The notes under the pieces are model-generated. The model was not told the origin of the DNA. It worked only from the letters and a program-made list of their open reading frames with translations, and made no database searches. DNA of 64,000 nt from Falciphora oryzae. Taxonomy: Eukaryota; Ascomycota; Sordariomycetes; Magnaporthales; Magnaporthaceae. Of this stretch, positions 1 to 12,841 are shown one piece after another (within the stretch, counting starts at the first letter, position 1; every line of letters begins with the position of its first letter). The stretch is from contig JNVV01000009.1 of assembly GCA_000733355.1 (NCBI GenBank), positions 659,521 through 723,520 on the forward strand, written 5' to 3'. Position numbers and translations under genes: made by a program.

Positions 1-1090
1 CCTGACAGTCCGAGGGTGTGGAGCGGCGGGTTCTGATAGGTTGGGGCAGGTCGTCTTGCGAGCGCCAGCGCTGGTTCCAGGAGGGCCAGCGAGTCCAGGT
101 TGCGGCAATATTGGCTGCCTTGCTGCCTGCTCAAGATCGTTGTGGTTGTCTGCTAGCTACCAAATATGCCAGTCTGCTTACAGGGCTTGCATGGTGCATG
201 TGGTATTCTCGTCGCCCGCAGCGCCAAGGGTATCGTGTATCAACCCGCATTCGATAGGCTGGGTATGAAACGAGGCACGAGGTCGTGTTTGGCAACTTCA
301 GCCCTGAATCCCGGGATTTACCTCGTCCAAGGGACCAACAACCGCGGGAATTCTGCTGCCAACATATCTCCGCGTATCTCTAGCCCCCAATACGAGCGAC
401 GATAAGAAACCAAGGCGAAGCATAATCGGCCAGCGTGACCGCGAGAATCAGGCCCACGTGAGAAGCTAAGGCGGGGCCGCTGTTCTATCTCCTGGGATCT
501 GGGATGGACGCTTGCTATCAATCCATGGCGCGAACGGTGCTGCCGTCTTGAGAATGAGGCGGGACTGGAGGGGTGGGGGGAGTGGTCGGCGTGTGCTGTT
601 GCTGTTACTCGATTGGATTTGCTTGCTGGAGCGGACGGACGCGCATCTTTCCCCACCACCTCCCAGGTTTTTGATTATTTCTACGTGATTTAAGTGTGAC
701 GAGACTGTTCAAGGAACTCAAAATGTGGCCATGGACACGAGGGAACGATAAATATGCCTAGATAGTAGGTAGCCATCTAACCATGGATAGGTATCTAGCA
801 GGTAGGCAAACAAACGCTTATGCTCTCTATCGTCGCGTCGAGTCTATAAAACAGAATGCTCATATCCCCTCCACGCCTCACGAAATAGGCCAAGAAAGCT
901 TGCTGCGTGATAGTCCATCCATCTCCCGTGAGAACAAATACCAAAAACGGAAAAAAGAAAACATCATCCCTCCCATAAAGCGCCAGCCCTCTGTGTATGT
1001 GCAGTATCTAATGATATGCGGGATGCATCCCCAAAAAAGGTATATCACTTTCAAACAATATTCGTGCTGGCAGACAGCAACACTCCCCGT
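1..1090. other. Intergenic, no gene seen
   Basis: No reading frame here looks like a protein family and none has plausible splice sites. The stretch around 760 to 810 is rich in GGTA/TACC-type motifs. The right end is the 3' flank of the OPT transporter. The left end is cut by the window, so a neighbouring promoter could lie here. Confidence 0.5.
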
Positions 1091-4000
1091 CTACCACGTA
1101 TCAGGCCCAAAGTGCCCACCCTGCGGCACCGTCCTGTACGAGCAGGCCTGCCAGTCGCACCCCTGCTTGTAGACCTCGGTGCCCCACCACTTGAACCCAT
1201 CCATGACGCCCGGGTAGATGAAGGTGAAAAACACAACGACGATGCCCGACGCCAGGGCCGAGTCAAGCGCCGCGCTGAGCGTCATGCTGTACTTTGCCCA
1301 CCAGGCCGTGGCCCGGTTCTTGAGCAGGTAGTTGAAGAAGAAGCACACGACGGCCCAGACCGAGAAGTTGAGCCCCGTGGCGGGAGGGATCCAGCCCAGC
1401 GACCCCAGCAGCACGGGCAGGTTGACCTTGCGCATGATGCTGTCCTTCTTGCCGCGCGACCAGTACCACAGCGGGATCGGCGCCACGGCCCCGATCAGGA
1501 AGCACCAGACCAGGGGGCGGTAGGTTGCGCCCTTGCCAAAGAACTCGCTGGGCCCAACGACTCCCCATAAGATGGAGCCGTTGAAGTGCACCCTTGCGAT
1601 GGGGCAGGTGAAGCCGTTGATGGCCTCGGGGGTGCAGATTCCAGGAATGCTTGCAAACATCCAGTTGAGGACCGCGATTTGGGTCAATGAGGACACGACC
1701 GTCGCCACCATTTGCACCATGAAAAGGATCCTTGGCGGGATCTTCATATAGTGACCCAGCTTCAGGTCCGCCGCGAACTTGATGCCCTGCGCCGACGAGA
1801 TGTAGCCGTACGTAACGAACACCATGTTGGCCACGGGGCGCCCGGGGAAGATGGCGCCGCAGACCAGCTGGCAGATCAGGTAGATGCTGCTGTGCTGGTT
1901 CGTGACCGCCATTATGATTCCGATCGGGATGAATAGGACGCTGCAGATGCCTAGAGCCAGAAGCAGTCCGTACCATGGGAGGTGTATCGGGTAGCTGTGT
2001 CGAAGAGGAACTGGTCAGTACTACAGTCTTGGACTGGTACCGTGGTTCACAAGGGAGGCTGCCACTCACTATTCCACGACAAAGATACCAATCGCCGTCA
2101 TCGAGATGAACGTGATCAGGTACCAGGTCATGGGCGCGTCCTTGTACCGCCTCATCAGGCGGTTGTGCACGTCCTCGCGGCTCAGCAGTGTTTCGAAGCC
2201 CGCAGAGCTGCCAATAGAGGCCTCACGGCGGGTCCTAACCCCTGGGCCGTCGCGATCTCCCGTGTTCGTCGCGTCGTCTGCCGCCGAAGCTGCGGCAAGG
2301 GGCTGGTAGACGACCGGGGCCTTGGACTCGTGCCGCGCCTCCTGCAGAGACTTGGTCCACTGGGTCCAGATGTCGCGGCCGTGCCAGCAGGCCGTGTGCG
2401 TCAGCAGCGCCGCGAGGCCGGCGAACTGCACACCGTAGCTCAGCACGTACGTAATGGGGAGGAACACCCTGCTGTAGTTTTTATAGGCGTCCGCGTCGAA
2501 GACAAAGTCGGGTGTCAGGATCCTACTGACGTCGTAGATATTTCCCGTATTGTCAAAGACGGATGCGGAGAGGATGGGCATATAGGAGGAATACAGCCAA
2601 TTGCTGTAGTATGCGATGGGAGCGATGATCCACATCACTACCACAAGGCCGCCCACGACGTTCATGGCGGCCCAGAACGGCGTGAGGAGTGGGGACCCAA
2701 TGTATGCGACTTGTGCCCAGTCAAACGTCAAGGGGAACAGGCCCAGGCCCGAGACGACACCGAAGAGGTTGGCCACCACCACGTTTTTGGGCGCGAACCA
2801 AGTGATGACGTTGAAGTAGCTGAGGGCCGGCATCAGCAGGCCCGGGAGGAAGTAGAAGAGGAAGGCGCACGTGAAGACGACATAGAAGAAGTTCCAGCGG
2901 CTGATGGTCCAGCCGTTGGCCGGCTTGTTCTCCTCTTTGTGGAGGGTGGTGAACATGGCGGCAGACATGAGCGTCGACGGCCAGATCATGCCGCTGGGGC
3001 GGACCAGGAAGCGCCTGGTGAGCCCGGCGAAGGTGTAGCCTAGGATCTGGGTCGACAGAGTCAGGAGGAGCTGGTAGGTGATGCTGACGTCCTGCTTGTA
3101 GAACTTGGTCTGCTCGACAATGACATCCGTGGCAAAGGCGAAGCCGAACGACACATTGCTGCTGACGTAGACGCAGCTGTGCTCCTTTTCGTTCCAGCGG
3201 CCCTGGGCAAGCCAGAGCCGTAGCCGGCGCGCTCGGCTCTGCGGCAGTTGGGCCTCGCGGGGTGACGCGGGGCTGTCCGAGGCAACCCGAGCGCCGTCGA
3301 CAAACTCCTCTGACGGGTCGCCTTTGCGCTTGAGCAGGTAGTCCCATGTCAAGCCCAGAGGGTGGACCAGGAGCAGGGCTATGACGGGCGTGATGGACAC
3401 GCTGGGATACCGCAGCGAGAAAAAGAGGTTCGTAGAGGAACCGAGGATGGAGAAAAGTGTGGACAGGAACCACATGCGCGGGGTGTTTATGGAGAGCGAC
3501 GTGTTGTCGATGGGCGCGACCGAGGCGCGGACTTGAGGGTAGGGAGAGTTGTCTGGGGGATCGAGGTCGTCATCCTCATATTCATCAGCGGCGTCGACTG
3601 CCTCTAGGGGCACGTCATCGTCATCGTCGTCGCTGCTGTCGGCGCCGATCTTGGTATCGCTCGGGAGGGCGCCCTCAGTGACGCCGAAGCGGCCCTCGAT
3701 CCCGCCGAGCACCGACGAGGCGCCCAGCTCTTCCCCAGAGCGCCTTCCCGCCGCCCGGCCTAGGTCCTCCGACTTGCGCCGCCGTTCCGGGCTGCGGGCA
3801 GGGGCGCGGCCGGTGTTATCCGATCCGCCGTTCTCGAGCGAGACTGAGCCGTATGCATTGCTCCGGAACCCGGCGGCGTCCCGGAGCGAAGGGGTGGACC
3901 GCCTCATGGGCAGGTCGCGTGGCGTTGGTTCGTGGAGGCTCGTGGCGGCTGTCGAGGCCGTCGTCGCGGACGCGGAGCGGAAGTCGTGGTCGGCGTCGGC

Positions 4001-4339
4001 GTCGGCCGGCACGTTCTCCTCTCCAGGGGCAGGGCGTTTGCCATGGGAGGCGATGGGAAGAGCAGCCGGGTCCCAGCGAGCAGAAGCGGCGGCGGCGGCT
4101 TTAGGTGGGCTTCGGGTATGGTCTGACGTGCGTGAAGATGGCGACAGACGGCCAGCGTGGGTACCGTGTGGTGCATCGAAGGTGGGATCGGGGTGGAGGA
4201 GGGGGCCGGCGGCGCTGGGCGTGGACGTGGGCGGCGTGGGGCGTGAGCTGTCGCCTGCTGGGGCTAGGCTGCGAAGGGGGAACGACTGCTGGCCCCGGGG
4301 AGGCGCAGCTGAATCGGATTGGCGCTGCGAGGACTTCAT
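1091..4339 (-). CDS. OPT family oligopeptide transporter
   Basis: Two exons: 4339..2070 and 1994..1091, about 1057 aa. The 75-bp intron has donor GTGAGT and acceptor ACAG and keeps frame, joining a TM segment ending GIFVVE to YYPIHLPWYG. The protein is a polytopic plasma-membrane transporter expected to import small peptides or related metal chelates with protons. Family marks are the SPYPEVR-type motif (here SPYPQVR, near residue 265) that precedes the first TM helix, and the KIPPR motif near residue 840; hydrophobic segments fill the region between and after. The first 260 residues are low-complexity, Ser/Pro/Ala-rich, with an acidic Asp run just before SPYPQVR, so the protein is longer than usual for the family (700 to 900 aa). 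The ATG at 4339 is the best upstream start; the in-frame ATG at 3907 would give a protein of ordinary length and is a real alternative. The gene diverges from the folate gene to its right. Confidence 0.9.
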
Positions 4340-5614
4340 ATGCCCTCTGCAGCTTACGGCCTGCTTTTTTTGGTCCTCTGTCCCCTCACCCGCGGACTCG
4401 TCGGCTGTCGGCTCGGCTGGTCGGACAGGCCAGCAAGCCGCAGCTGCAAAAAGAAAAGTCCGAGGATGAAAATCTCGGGGCAAAATCGGCGGTGTGATAC
4501 TCCAGAGCAGCCTGCCGGGAAAAGTGCCACGAGGACCCCGTCTACCCGATGAGTCCGCTCGATTCAGGCTTCGTGAATGTGACGCACTCGGCAAGGCAGG
4601 AGGAGGTGGTCTCACTGGCTGGCGGCAACGTGAGCAATGGCGTCTGGCGTGTCGGGAACTGGAGACACAGAGTGGGCTGCAGGGGCAGGGGTCGCAGTTA
4701 CAAGGCAGTAAGCCCACGCTAGCACACTGGTTTGCCAATACTGCGTGATCCGTTTCGGTCCGGCCCCTGTTTTCCAGTGCTGCTGCGACGTCTTGCCTCG
4801 GCACCACCAGCCGTTATTTTTTTTTCTCTCTTCTTTTTTAGCCTTCACGTCAGAGATACATGCTTCTGTTCACATTCGACTATCCTCTGAATCTGTACAC
4901 AGACTCTGCATTTAAAAGTATTTCAGATGACGCTTGGTCAAAAAGAGATTAAAAAAACAAAATAAAAAAAATAAAACATAAAACAAACACCAACGGAGCC
5001 AACGATCCTCGGGTGGAGTGATCCTGCAGGAAGCACACAAAAACCTGGATTAAACGGGCTAAACGTCGGTGCCAAGTGCGTGTGACCGGCGGGAGCAGCG
5101 GGAAGTAATATGTGCAATATGTACCACATCGCAAGATCTGCATGGCTGGTACGTATGAGGGTCCCCGTCGGGTCTGCACGCAGCCTCCCTCTGCAGTGAC
5201 GGTGCAGCAGGCCAGGGCCAGGGCCAGGACCAGGACCGCCCTTCTACTAGGGTCGCTTTCGGCGCATCAGATAACTTTACTGGGCCTCTGCAGCCGACGA
5301 TTTCCATCAGCATGTGGGCGATGGATGACACCCCACGGAGAACGCGTTGATTAGATGGATTAGATAGCACGCACACCTGCCCGGGCGGGGGTCCTGCTCC
5401 ATGACAGCGCGCCCGAGCGCACGCAGGGTCCACACGGGCTGCCTAAAGAGGGGAAATCAGTCGACTTTTGAGGCTGACCCTCCACGGAGGAGCAGCCCAG
5501 CGTGCCAGCGCATCCAGCCATTGACCAGGCTTAGCCAACCTCTACGCAAAGGGCTCTAACCGACATCTTCTCTTCCGACCTCGCAACAGTGACGGCCCCA
5601 ACGGAGGTCTGGAT
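4340..5614. other. Divergent intergenic region between OPT and folate genes
   Basis: No convincing gene. It should contain the promoters of both flanking genes. It includes a T-rich run near 4816 to 4839 and a short GGCCAG/GACCAG hexamer tandem near 5211 to 5240. The open frame reaching leftward from 4807 is an upstream extension of the OPT frame without family similarity and was not included in the gene. Confidence 0.5.
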
Positions 5615-6522
5615 ATGGCGACGTTGGAGCCGGACACAGACCCAAGAATGGCGCAACTCGCCATTGCGAAGCAACAGCTTCGCCAGATGATGAAGTCTCG
5701 ACTGGCGACTGTCTCTCGTGACTCGGCCATGGCACAAAGTAGGTGTGCATGCACAAAACCCAACTTGCATATACACGCATGATCACCACCCCCCTGACCA
5801 ACAATGGCGATGGCGGCCCGCTCGGCTCGGGAGAACGCGCGGCTAAGACCTGTCTCGTGTTCCCAGGCCAGGCCATCTTCAACAGCCTGCTGACCTGGCC
5901 CCCGTACGTCGACGCTAAGCGCATTAGCGTCTTCCTCTCCATGCCCTCGGGCGAGGTGCAGACGGAAGCCATCGTCCGCCACGCCCTGGGCTCGGGCAAG
6001 GACGTCTTCGTCCCGTACCTCCACAAGTCGCCGCTCGGCATCCCGGGCACGCCAGCCCGCGTCATGGACATGGTGCGCCTGCAGGATCTGTCCGACTACG
6101 AGTCCCTGGCGCCCGACCGGTGGGGCATCCCGAGCATCGACCCCGCCACCGTGCACGAGCGCGAGAGGATCTTGGGCGGACCCGACGCCCAGCACTCGGA
6201 CCGCCTGCCTGGCCTGGACCTCATCTTGATGCCCGGGGTTGCCTTCGATATCGATCCGGACAGCGGTCTGATCCGGCGCTGCGGCCATGGAAAGGGCTTC
6301 TATGACTTCTTTGTCCACCGCTACGCCACAAAGATGTCGACCACGGGCCGGTCCGATTTTTGCACGGCGCTGTTGTGCGGCTTGTCTCTGACGGAGCAGT
6401 TCGTCACGCCCACGCTCGGCGTCTCGGTTCATAGCGGCCCGATGGACCGCCGTCTGGATGGCCTGATCGTGGGAAATGGCGATATAATAACACCCAAGGC
6501 ACAAGAGAAAACAAAGTCCTGA
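5615..6522 (+). CDS. FAU1: 5-formyltetrahydrofolate cyclo-ligase
   Basis: Exons 5615..5738 and 5867..6522 encode 259 aa. The 128-bp intron has donor GTAGGTG and acceptor CCCAG and joins MAQ to SQAIFNSLLTWPPY in frame. The enzyme converts 5-formyl-THF to 5,10-methenyl-THF using ATP, recycling folinic acid in one-carbon metabolism in cytosol or mitochondria. Visible family marks are the N-terminal helix with KQQLRQMMKSRL, the substrate loop MPSGEVQT near residue 80, the LILMPGVAFD strand and the P-loop-like GHGKGFYDFF near residue 180, which corresponds to the family's R-x-G-x-GKGYYD signature. Length is close to other fungal homologues. There is no clear mitochondrial leader on the chosen start. 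The gene is convergent with SmE. Confidence 0.93.
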
Positions 6523-6983
6523 ACTCCATTCTCTGCGAACAAGACACTTTGAGGTTGACTGCTTCGTTATGGCCTTGGCTTGAGCTGACCCTGCCTTGGA
6601 GGTGTATCCTGCAGGAGATATCAAGCCGTCTGGAGGCACGCCAATAAATAGGGCCGATCTTTTATAGCGATGGTAGCCCCTGTTTTATAACACACCCCCG
6701 GGCTAACCGTTTCAAATTTGCCAACATCGAGGGGTCACTTTATGATTACAAACTATTCCAAGCATGCTAAACCATAATGCAACCTTACAAACACACCCGC
6801 CTTGATCTGAGTTATAGGCAACAAGAATATAGGCGCCTAGGTATCTTTATTTGTTCTTGTTTTGCAAGACCTCTACTCCATGACTCCCTATCGAGCACAC
6901 AATCATCGTGCCCACCACCTCTCAGCGGAAGCGGCCGTGGCTCTCCAACAGCCAGAACCCGCGTCGTCCTCTTCACGCATTTA
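6523..6983. other. Convergent intergenic region
   Basis: This is the shared 3' flank of the folate gene and SmE. It is locally AT-rich (6630 to 6880) with candidate polyadenylation signals and no coding potential that I can support. Confidence 0.5.
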
Positions 6984-7396
6984 TTATAAGGCCTGGATCA
7001 GCGAGACGTTGTCGCCCTTGAGTAGAATTTGTCCTGTGGCCGTTGCGGGTTAGCCAAGCAGAAACTGGCACCTAATGAAAGGCGGGTGGCGCCCGTACCT
7101 AGCGGTCTCCTCTTCTCCTCGGGGTTCTCCTTGGTGATTTGCTTAATCTCGACAGCATCGTCGATAACGAGGTTCATGAACTCGTCGAATCCCTGTGGAC
7201 CACGGCTCCTGTCAGCACGGCGAGTGCAGGCTAGGAAGGAGCAATTAGTGCTCACCCTGATCTTGCCCTCGATGCGGATTCCCAGCTGCTCATAGAGCCA
7301 AATCTGAACAGGCGCGTGCGACTGGAGGAGCTTGAAGATGAAGTTGATCGGTGGCAGGAGAATGCGGCGCCCACCGCCACCGCCACGGCCCGTCAT
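6984..7396 (-). CDS. SME1: Small nuclear ribonucleoprotein SmE
   Basis: Three exons, 7396..7256, 7192..7099 and 7033..6984, encode 94 aa. Introns of 63 and 65 bp have donors GTGAGC and GTACGG and acceptors CACAG. The protein is the E subunit of the heptameric Sm ring that binds the Sm site of U1, U2, U4 and U5 snRNAs in the nucleus. It shows a Gly/Arg-rich start, then Sm1-type sequence (LPPINFIFKLLQ, VQIWLYEQ, GFDEFMNLVIDDA) and the Sm2 motif ILLKGDNVSLIQ at the C-terminus, as in other SmE proteins. The start at 7396 fits the family length; an in-frame codon 18 residues upstream has no family support. The reading frame is only complete after splicing, so single-frame scans miss the last exon. 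It is divergent from the Mtr10 gene. Confidence 0.95.
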
Positions 7397-8257
7397 TTTG
7401 AGGCGGAGCTGGATTTTCGAGCTCGACTTTAGGTTTTCGGTGCCGGGCAAATCGCTTGGGCAGTCGGGCAGCTGGTCCGCGGTGGTCTGGCTGGCGCAAT
7501 GGGCAAGAAGGAGGGGCTCGCGCGTCGCTGGTCGTGGCTCGTCGGTGTTGAACGCGTCCGTCCCAGCCTGGGTGGAATTGCGACGGGAGAGCTAAAATGT
7601 TTTGCCGAGTGATCAAGGCTGCACCAGCGAGAGCTCATCAGTGGGGTCCTGGACGCCGCCAGCCAATTGCAGAACTCAACCCAGCCTCAACCCAGCCCGT
7701 CAAGCCACCTGCCCCGCCAAACTTTGAACAGGCAGGCGGGCGCACAGACCCCAAGCTTCTTCGAAGGCTGCTGCGAGCCCCGCGCTTCTCATCAAAGCCA
7801 CATGGAACCGTGGGTGTCTGCAAGGTTGCCCAGCTGGAAAAAGCACCTGCAACCGCATCATTGGGTTCGGATCTTGTCCAGCCCTTCGACTTGACGTCCA
7901 AGTTATTCTCAGACGCAGTCGAGTCGCCCTAACTTTGTTTCTTTGTCCCGCATCCTCACCACGCTCCCTACCCTCGAAAGCCATCCACTCCGCTGCATTC
8001 GGAGCCATTCGCTGCCGTCGCCCGTCGCCCGAGACTTTCCGCGCATCGTCGTTTCTGCGCAGCCGAACCCCCACGTATTCGCGCATTTTCCGGCGTAGTC
8101 TACCTGCCGCCACCGGTGTCCGCCGCCGTTGCCGCCACGCTTAGGTATCTTTCTGCACCAACTGAAGGCGAAGGCGCCCGCTACACCTCCCTATCCGCCC
8201 GGGACTGAGCCGGATCATATCGAACGACGAAATAGACAACTGCCCGCGCTGCCAACC
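7397..8257. promoter_or_regulatory. Bidirectional promoter region SmE/Mtr10
   Basis: The 861 bp between two divergent start codons must hold both promoters and 5' leaders. A CCAAT box occurs near 7660 and the right half is pyrimidine-rich, as in many fungal leaders. No protein-coding segment is supported; the open frames here are short and lack family similarity. Transcription starts were not determined. Confidence 0.45.
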
Positions 8258-11200
8258 ATGGCCGCCAACGGGGCGCAGGATGTCTTCACGCCGGACAATG
8301 TTCTCCAGGCGATGCTAGCCATGCGCGGCCAGGATCGGGAGAAGAAGGTGTTCGCGATGGAGTACCTGGACAAATTCCAGAAATCGGTTCGTCACGCCCG
8401 GGGCTATGTCGGCTCGCGCTTCTGTGTTGCGCGCGCAGTTGCTAACTGGGTGCCCTGCCGGCCTTGCAGCAAGACGCCTGGAATGTTACGATTGGGATCC
8501 TGCAGTCCAGCACCGACGGTGAGGCCTTGAGTTTTGCGGCTATTACCCTGAAAGGAAAAGTAGGTCAAGGGGACATAAAAACAATCGCCCCCATGTTCCC
8601 ACCGCTGCCGTCGTGGCTCGTGTTTCTGACCTTCCTCGTAGATCACCTACGACCTCCATACCCAGGTCACCGAGAACGACCTTCCGGCCCTCCGGAGCCA
8701 GGTACTAGTCCTCCTAAAGAAGTTTTCGCCTGGCCCCAAGCCCGTCCGGGTTCAGCTGTGCGTCTGCCTGGCCATCCTCGCCATCCATATGAAGAGCTGG
8801 CAGGATGTCCTGGACTCAGTCGTCGTGTCTCTCGGCGACTCTGTTGAGAGCCATGCCTGCATCCTGGACTTTCTTAAAGTGCTCCCTGAAGAAGTGACCG
8901 AAGGACGAAAGATCACCCTGTCTGTATGTGGAACGGAGAATCATCACCGACCTCACCTCTCGCCACCGTCTCGACCCACCACCGTCTTCGTTCGATCGTT
9001 CGGATAAGCGACATCTCTAATACGCGTATCAACAGGAAGAGGAACTTGCACAGAGGACAACTGAGCTGCTCGCCGACAATTCAACGCGGGTGGTCGAGCT
9101 GCTCATCAACTACGCGCAGTCTTCTGGTGCGTTGGTCCGCCCTATTTCCCGCTCTCTTTCAGGCCTGTGCTTCCTGTAGGCATGTGGTATCAGAACTGAC
9201 CTTTTGCATTGTAGAGCCTGCCGCACGCAACCCACAACTGATGGAGTGCATCACATCCTGGCTCCGGGAGGTTCCGGTCAACTTTATCGTCAAGACGCCC
9301 CTGTTGGACGTGGTCATTAACGCCCTCGGCCACGACCAGTCCCTGCAACAGGCTGCCGAGTGCCTGGGAGTCATCTGCCACGAGACCAGGGAGGTCGATG
9401 AAAACGTCGAGACCATCCAGATCCTCCTGCCCAAGATAGTTCAGCTCAGGCCCCTGATTGAAAAGGCCGTATCCGATGAGGACACGGAGGCGTTTAAAGC
9501 GCTGACCCGCCTGTTCGCCGATGCCGGAGACGCCTGGGTCGTCGCCATTGCCCGCGAGCCCCGCCATTTCCGCGCCCTGGTCGACATAATACTGGAGTGC
9601 TGCGTCAGGGATAAGGAGAGGGACGTGATCAGCTACACGTTCAACTTCTGGTTTGAGCTGAAGCAGTATCTTGTCCTTGAGATCTACTCGGAAGCTCGGA
9701 AGGAGCTGGGCGAGGTCTACATCAAGCTGGTCGAAGTCCTGATGAAGCACCTCGAATACCCCCAGTCAGACAGCGAGAACGAGCTCGACCTGTTCGACGG
9801 GGACCGCGAGATGGAGGAGAAGTTCCGCGAGTTCCGTCATCGCATGGGCGACACGCTGAAGGACTCTTGCGAGGTGCTCGGGGTGGTTACGTGTCTCACA
9901 AAGGTCCTCGATTCCATGAAGCTGTGGATGCGGAAGTATGGCAGCCAAGCCACAGCGACGAGCGTACCGCACTGGCAAGAGCTGGAGGCCCCGTTGTTCT
10001 CCATGCGTGCCATGGGGCGAATGGTGCCCAAGGAGGAGGATGTTGTGCTTCCGCAGCTGATGCCCCTGCTGGTTCAGATGCCGGCTCATGAGAAGCTGCG
10101 ATTCGCAGCCATCATGGTCATTGGGAGATACACCGAGTGGACTGCCGAGCATGCAGAGTTCCTGCAACCGCAGTTCAACTACATCGTCTCTTCGTTCGAG
10201 ACAGACTCCAAGGAGATCGTCCGAGCGGCTGCCCAGGCGATCAAGTACTTCTGCACCGACTGCAAGCACCTACTTAGCGACCAAGTCCTCCAGCTGCAGA
10301 CCTTTTACGAGCAAATCCTCGACAAGCTCCCTGAGCCCAGTCAGGAAGAGATGACCGAAGGTGTCGCCAGCGTCGTCGCTGTGCAAAAGCCCGAGGACAT
10401 CTACAACCTCCTAAAGCTCTACTGCGACCCCCTGTTCAACCGGCTGATGGTCAAGGCTGGCAATGCCACCGACGACGAAGGCAAGCTGGCAGTGGCAGGT
10501 AAGCACGGCACTTGGTGAACTCCATATCGGCCCTCATGGCAGACAACGAGCTAATTGCTAATCTTTATGTCTCTACTTTAGACCACCTCCAGCTCATCAC
10601 CCTGTTTGTCCAGACGGTGAAGCCTTATGCTGCGGACGGGCAAGAGAACCCCGCTGTCAAGTATTGGCAGGAGGTCTTCCCTGTGCTCTCCGAGGTTCTC
10701 GACAGCTTTTTGGACTTCCCGCCCATCTGCGAGAGGGTCTGCAGGTGCTGGCGTTTTATGGTGATCTCGTACCGGACAGCCATGACGCCCATTCTCACGC
10801 CCATGGCGGAGAAACTGGCCAATGGTTTCCAATCCTCGAGGCAGGGATGTTTCCTGTGGGTTACCGGGGCCATTCTGCGAGAGTTCTCGGAGGACCGGGA
10901 GCATGTGTCGGACTCGATCTCGGAGGGCATCTACTCCTTTTTTGAGACCCAAGCCACGTCTGTCCTTCGAGTTCTCCACGGACTCCCCGCCGCAGAGGTA
11001 CCAGACGTCATCGAGGACTATTTCCGCCTGCTGATTGACGCGCTGCTGTTCTACCATCAGAAACTGATACCCTCCCCGCTGCTGACGCCCATCTTCGAGG
11101 CGGCCCTGACGGCGCTCACGCTGCAGCAGCGCGACCCGCTGTCGGCGGCACTGCACTACCTACGGGACTTGCTTACTTATGGCGGAGACAATCCCGTGGG

Positions 11201-11621
11201 ATCCAGCATGCCGCCCGCCACCAACCCTAACATGGCGCAGCTCCGACAGATCGTGCGCCAACTGCTTTCGACGCACGGAGAGCTCCTCGTCAAGCAGGTC
11301 CTGGGTGGCATGCTGAACACGTTCCCGCGTGACTGCTTTGCTGACGGCAGTGGTGTGCTTCTGGCCATGTTCGAGCAGCTCCCCACGGAGACGGCGGAGT
11401 GGATTGAGCGGGCGATCGCGTCGCTGCCAGCGGGCTCCGTCAGCCCCGCCGAGTCGAGCCGGCTTATGCAAAAGATCAAGGAGCGTCTCCAGGCCGGAGA
11501 GCAGGTGCGGCAGGTCCGGGCGCTGCTCCAAGACTTTACCAACACGTATCGCCGGCGCAATGTCCAGCAGAGGGATGGCCTTGGGCAGCTGGATGCATCC
11601 GTGTTCCACTTTGAGGGCTGA
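8258..11621 (+). CDS. MTR10: Karyopherin Mtr10 / transportin-SR (importin-beta family)
   Basis: Six exons: 8258..8386, 8470..8559, 8642..8923, 9036..9126, 9215..10498, 10582..11621; about 971 aa, all introns GT-AG and frame-keeping. This is a nuclear import receptor: yeast Mtr10 carries the SR-like mRNA-binding protein Npl3 and takes part in retrograde tRNA import, and the animal orthologue TNPO3 imports SR splicing factors. The N-terminus (EYLDKFQKSQDAWNVTIGIL, then TLKGKITYDL) matches the first HEAT repeats of this family, followed by an Xpo1-like region (residues about 95 to 250) and helical HEAT repeats to the end. Length fits TNPO3/Mtr10 (920 to 975 aa). Distinction from Kap122-type receptors rests on N-terminal similarity only. 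It is divergent from SmE, another splicing-related gene. Confidence 0.9.
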
Positions 11622-12841
11622 AGAGACGGCAGACAACTGCCGTCGTCTCTTTCCTCGGCTGCCACCGGGCCCTGCCCACCATTCGTTTTCTTACCTCGGA
11701 TTTCTGCAGATGAACGGCGATCTCTTGCGTATGGACGGTGAAGGCTGAGATGATCCGTCCTTGGTTCCGTCAATACGGTGAGCAACCAGGTATTATCGTC
11801 TTCTACCACTTCCCATATTCCCCTGCTCGTTCTTGTTGTTTCTCTTCGGCCTTATACCGAGATATAATCTCGTCGCGGTTAATGGAATTTGGGTGTTTTC
11901 TGTGCTGGTTCCGTGGGGAAGATTGATTCAAAAGAAAGAAGCATTTACCCTTACGGAAGCTCATTTGGCGGGAGGATTTATTTGTGTGAAAAACGGGCAT
12001 GACACAACCGTATGGGAATCTGGGAGGTAAAGCTGGCATACGACACATTAGGCAAACTCAGAGTTTGTGTCGTCAGAACCGGCCGTTGGTGACCACTAGA
12101 AGGAGGTCGAGGAATCGGACGAGATAGATGTGAGTGGAGATCCGTGAGGCAAAGTTGAGGCTTTGCGGACCCGGGAGGATAGGGATAGCTAGAGCTGGCA
12201 TGGAAGCGGGTGGCTCGGTGACACCATCCCCTTTTCCCCCCCTTCGACTACAGCCCCCCAGATACGTTGCGAGGAAGTGGCCGATGGAGGGTGACTAACT
12301 GGAATCGGTCCACGAAGGGCCAGGAATGGCTGGCGATATTCTAAGCCGTATTCACAGATGACGCCTTGGTCGGAGACGTTGACGGTACCGCCCACCAGCA
12401 GTGGCTCCGACGCAGCTGAAGGCCAGATGCGAATGTTCGTTCGAGATATCGGGTCGGAGGAAAATAGTAATTTGCTCAGCGGGCGCCCCTTGTGGAAGAG
12501 ACAAGACAATAGCTACTAGATAGGTAGCTAGGCGGAAAGCGAAAGTACAACCATCGCTAGGGCTTTGGGTGGCTCCAGCTTGGTACGGCTCCTGATGGGA
12601 CCAGCCCATGTGGGATGACGATATCTGTTGGGGATGAAATGGATGCCCCGCGTGGCCGACCCCTGTCGCTTCGATCAAGCTCTGTTCTCTGTTGCAACGC
12701 GGGCGGTCCCGCCGCTGGAGCTTCGCGACAGAGCTCTAAAAAGTTTTTTTTTTTCTTGATCCAAAAACGGACGTGCATGTTTTCTGAAGGTTCCTCTCAG
12801 ATGAATCGGATGATCTGCGGCTACCCGAATTGAGTCACTCG
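11622..12841. other. Intergenic, no gene seen
   Basis: About 1.2 kb between Mtr10 and Trm1 on the same strand. It should contain the Mtr10 3' UTR and the Trm1 promoter. A T-run lies near 12743 to 12754. No open frame shows family similarity. Confidence 0.5.

Noticed and set aside
1982..3043. 353-aa plus-strand frame opposite the OPT gene
   Set aside because: Charged His/Arg/Glu-rich shadow; the minus strand carries the OPT TM segments and motifs.
5542..6639. 365-aa minus-strand frame opposite the folate gene
   Set aside because: Shadow frame; the plus strand encodes a complete 5-formyl-THF cyclo-ligase across a normal intron.
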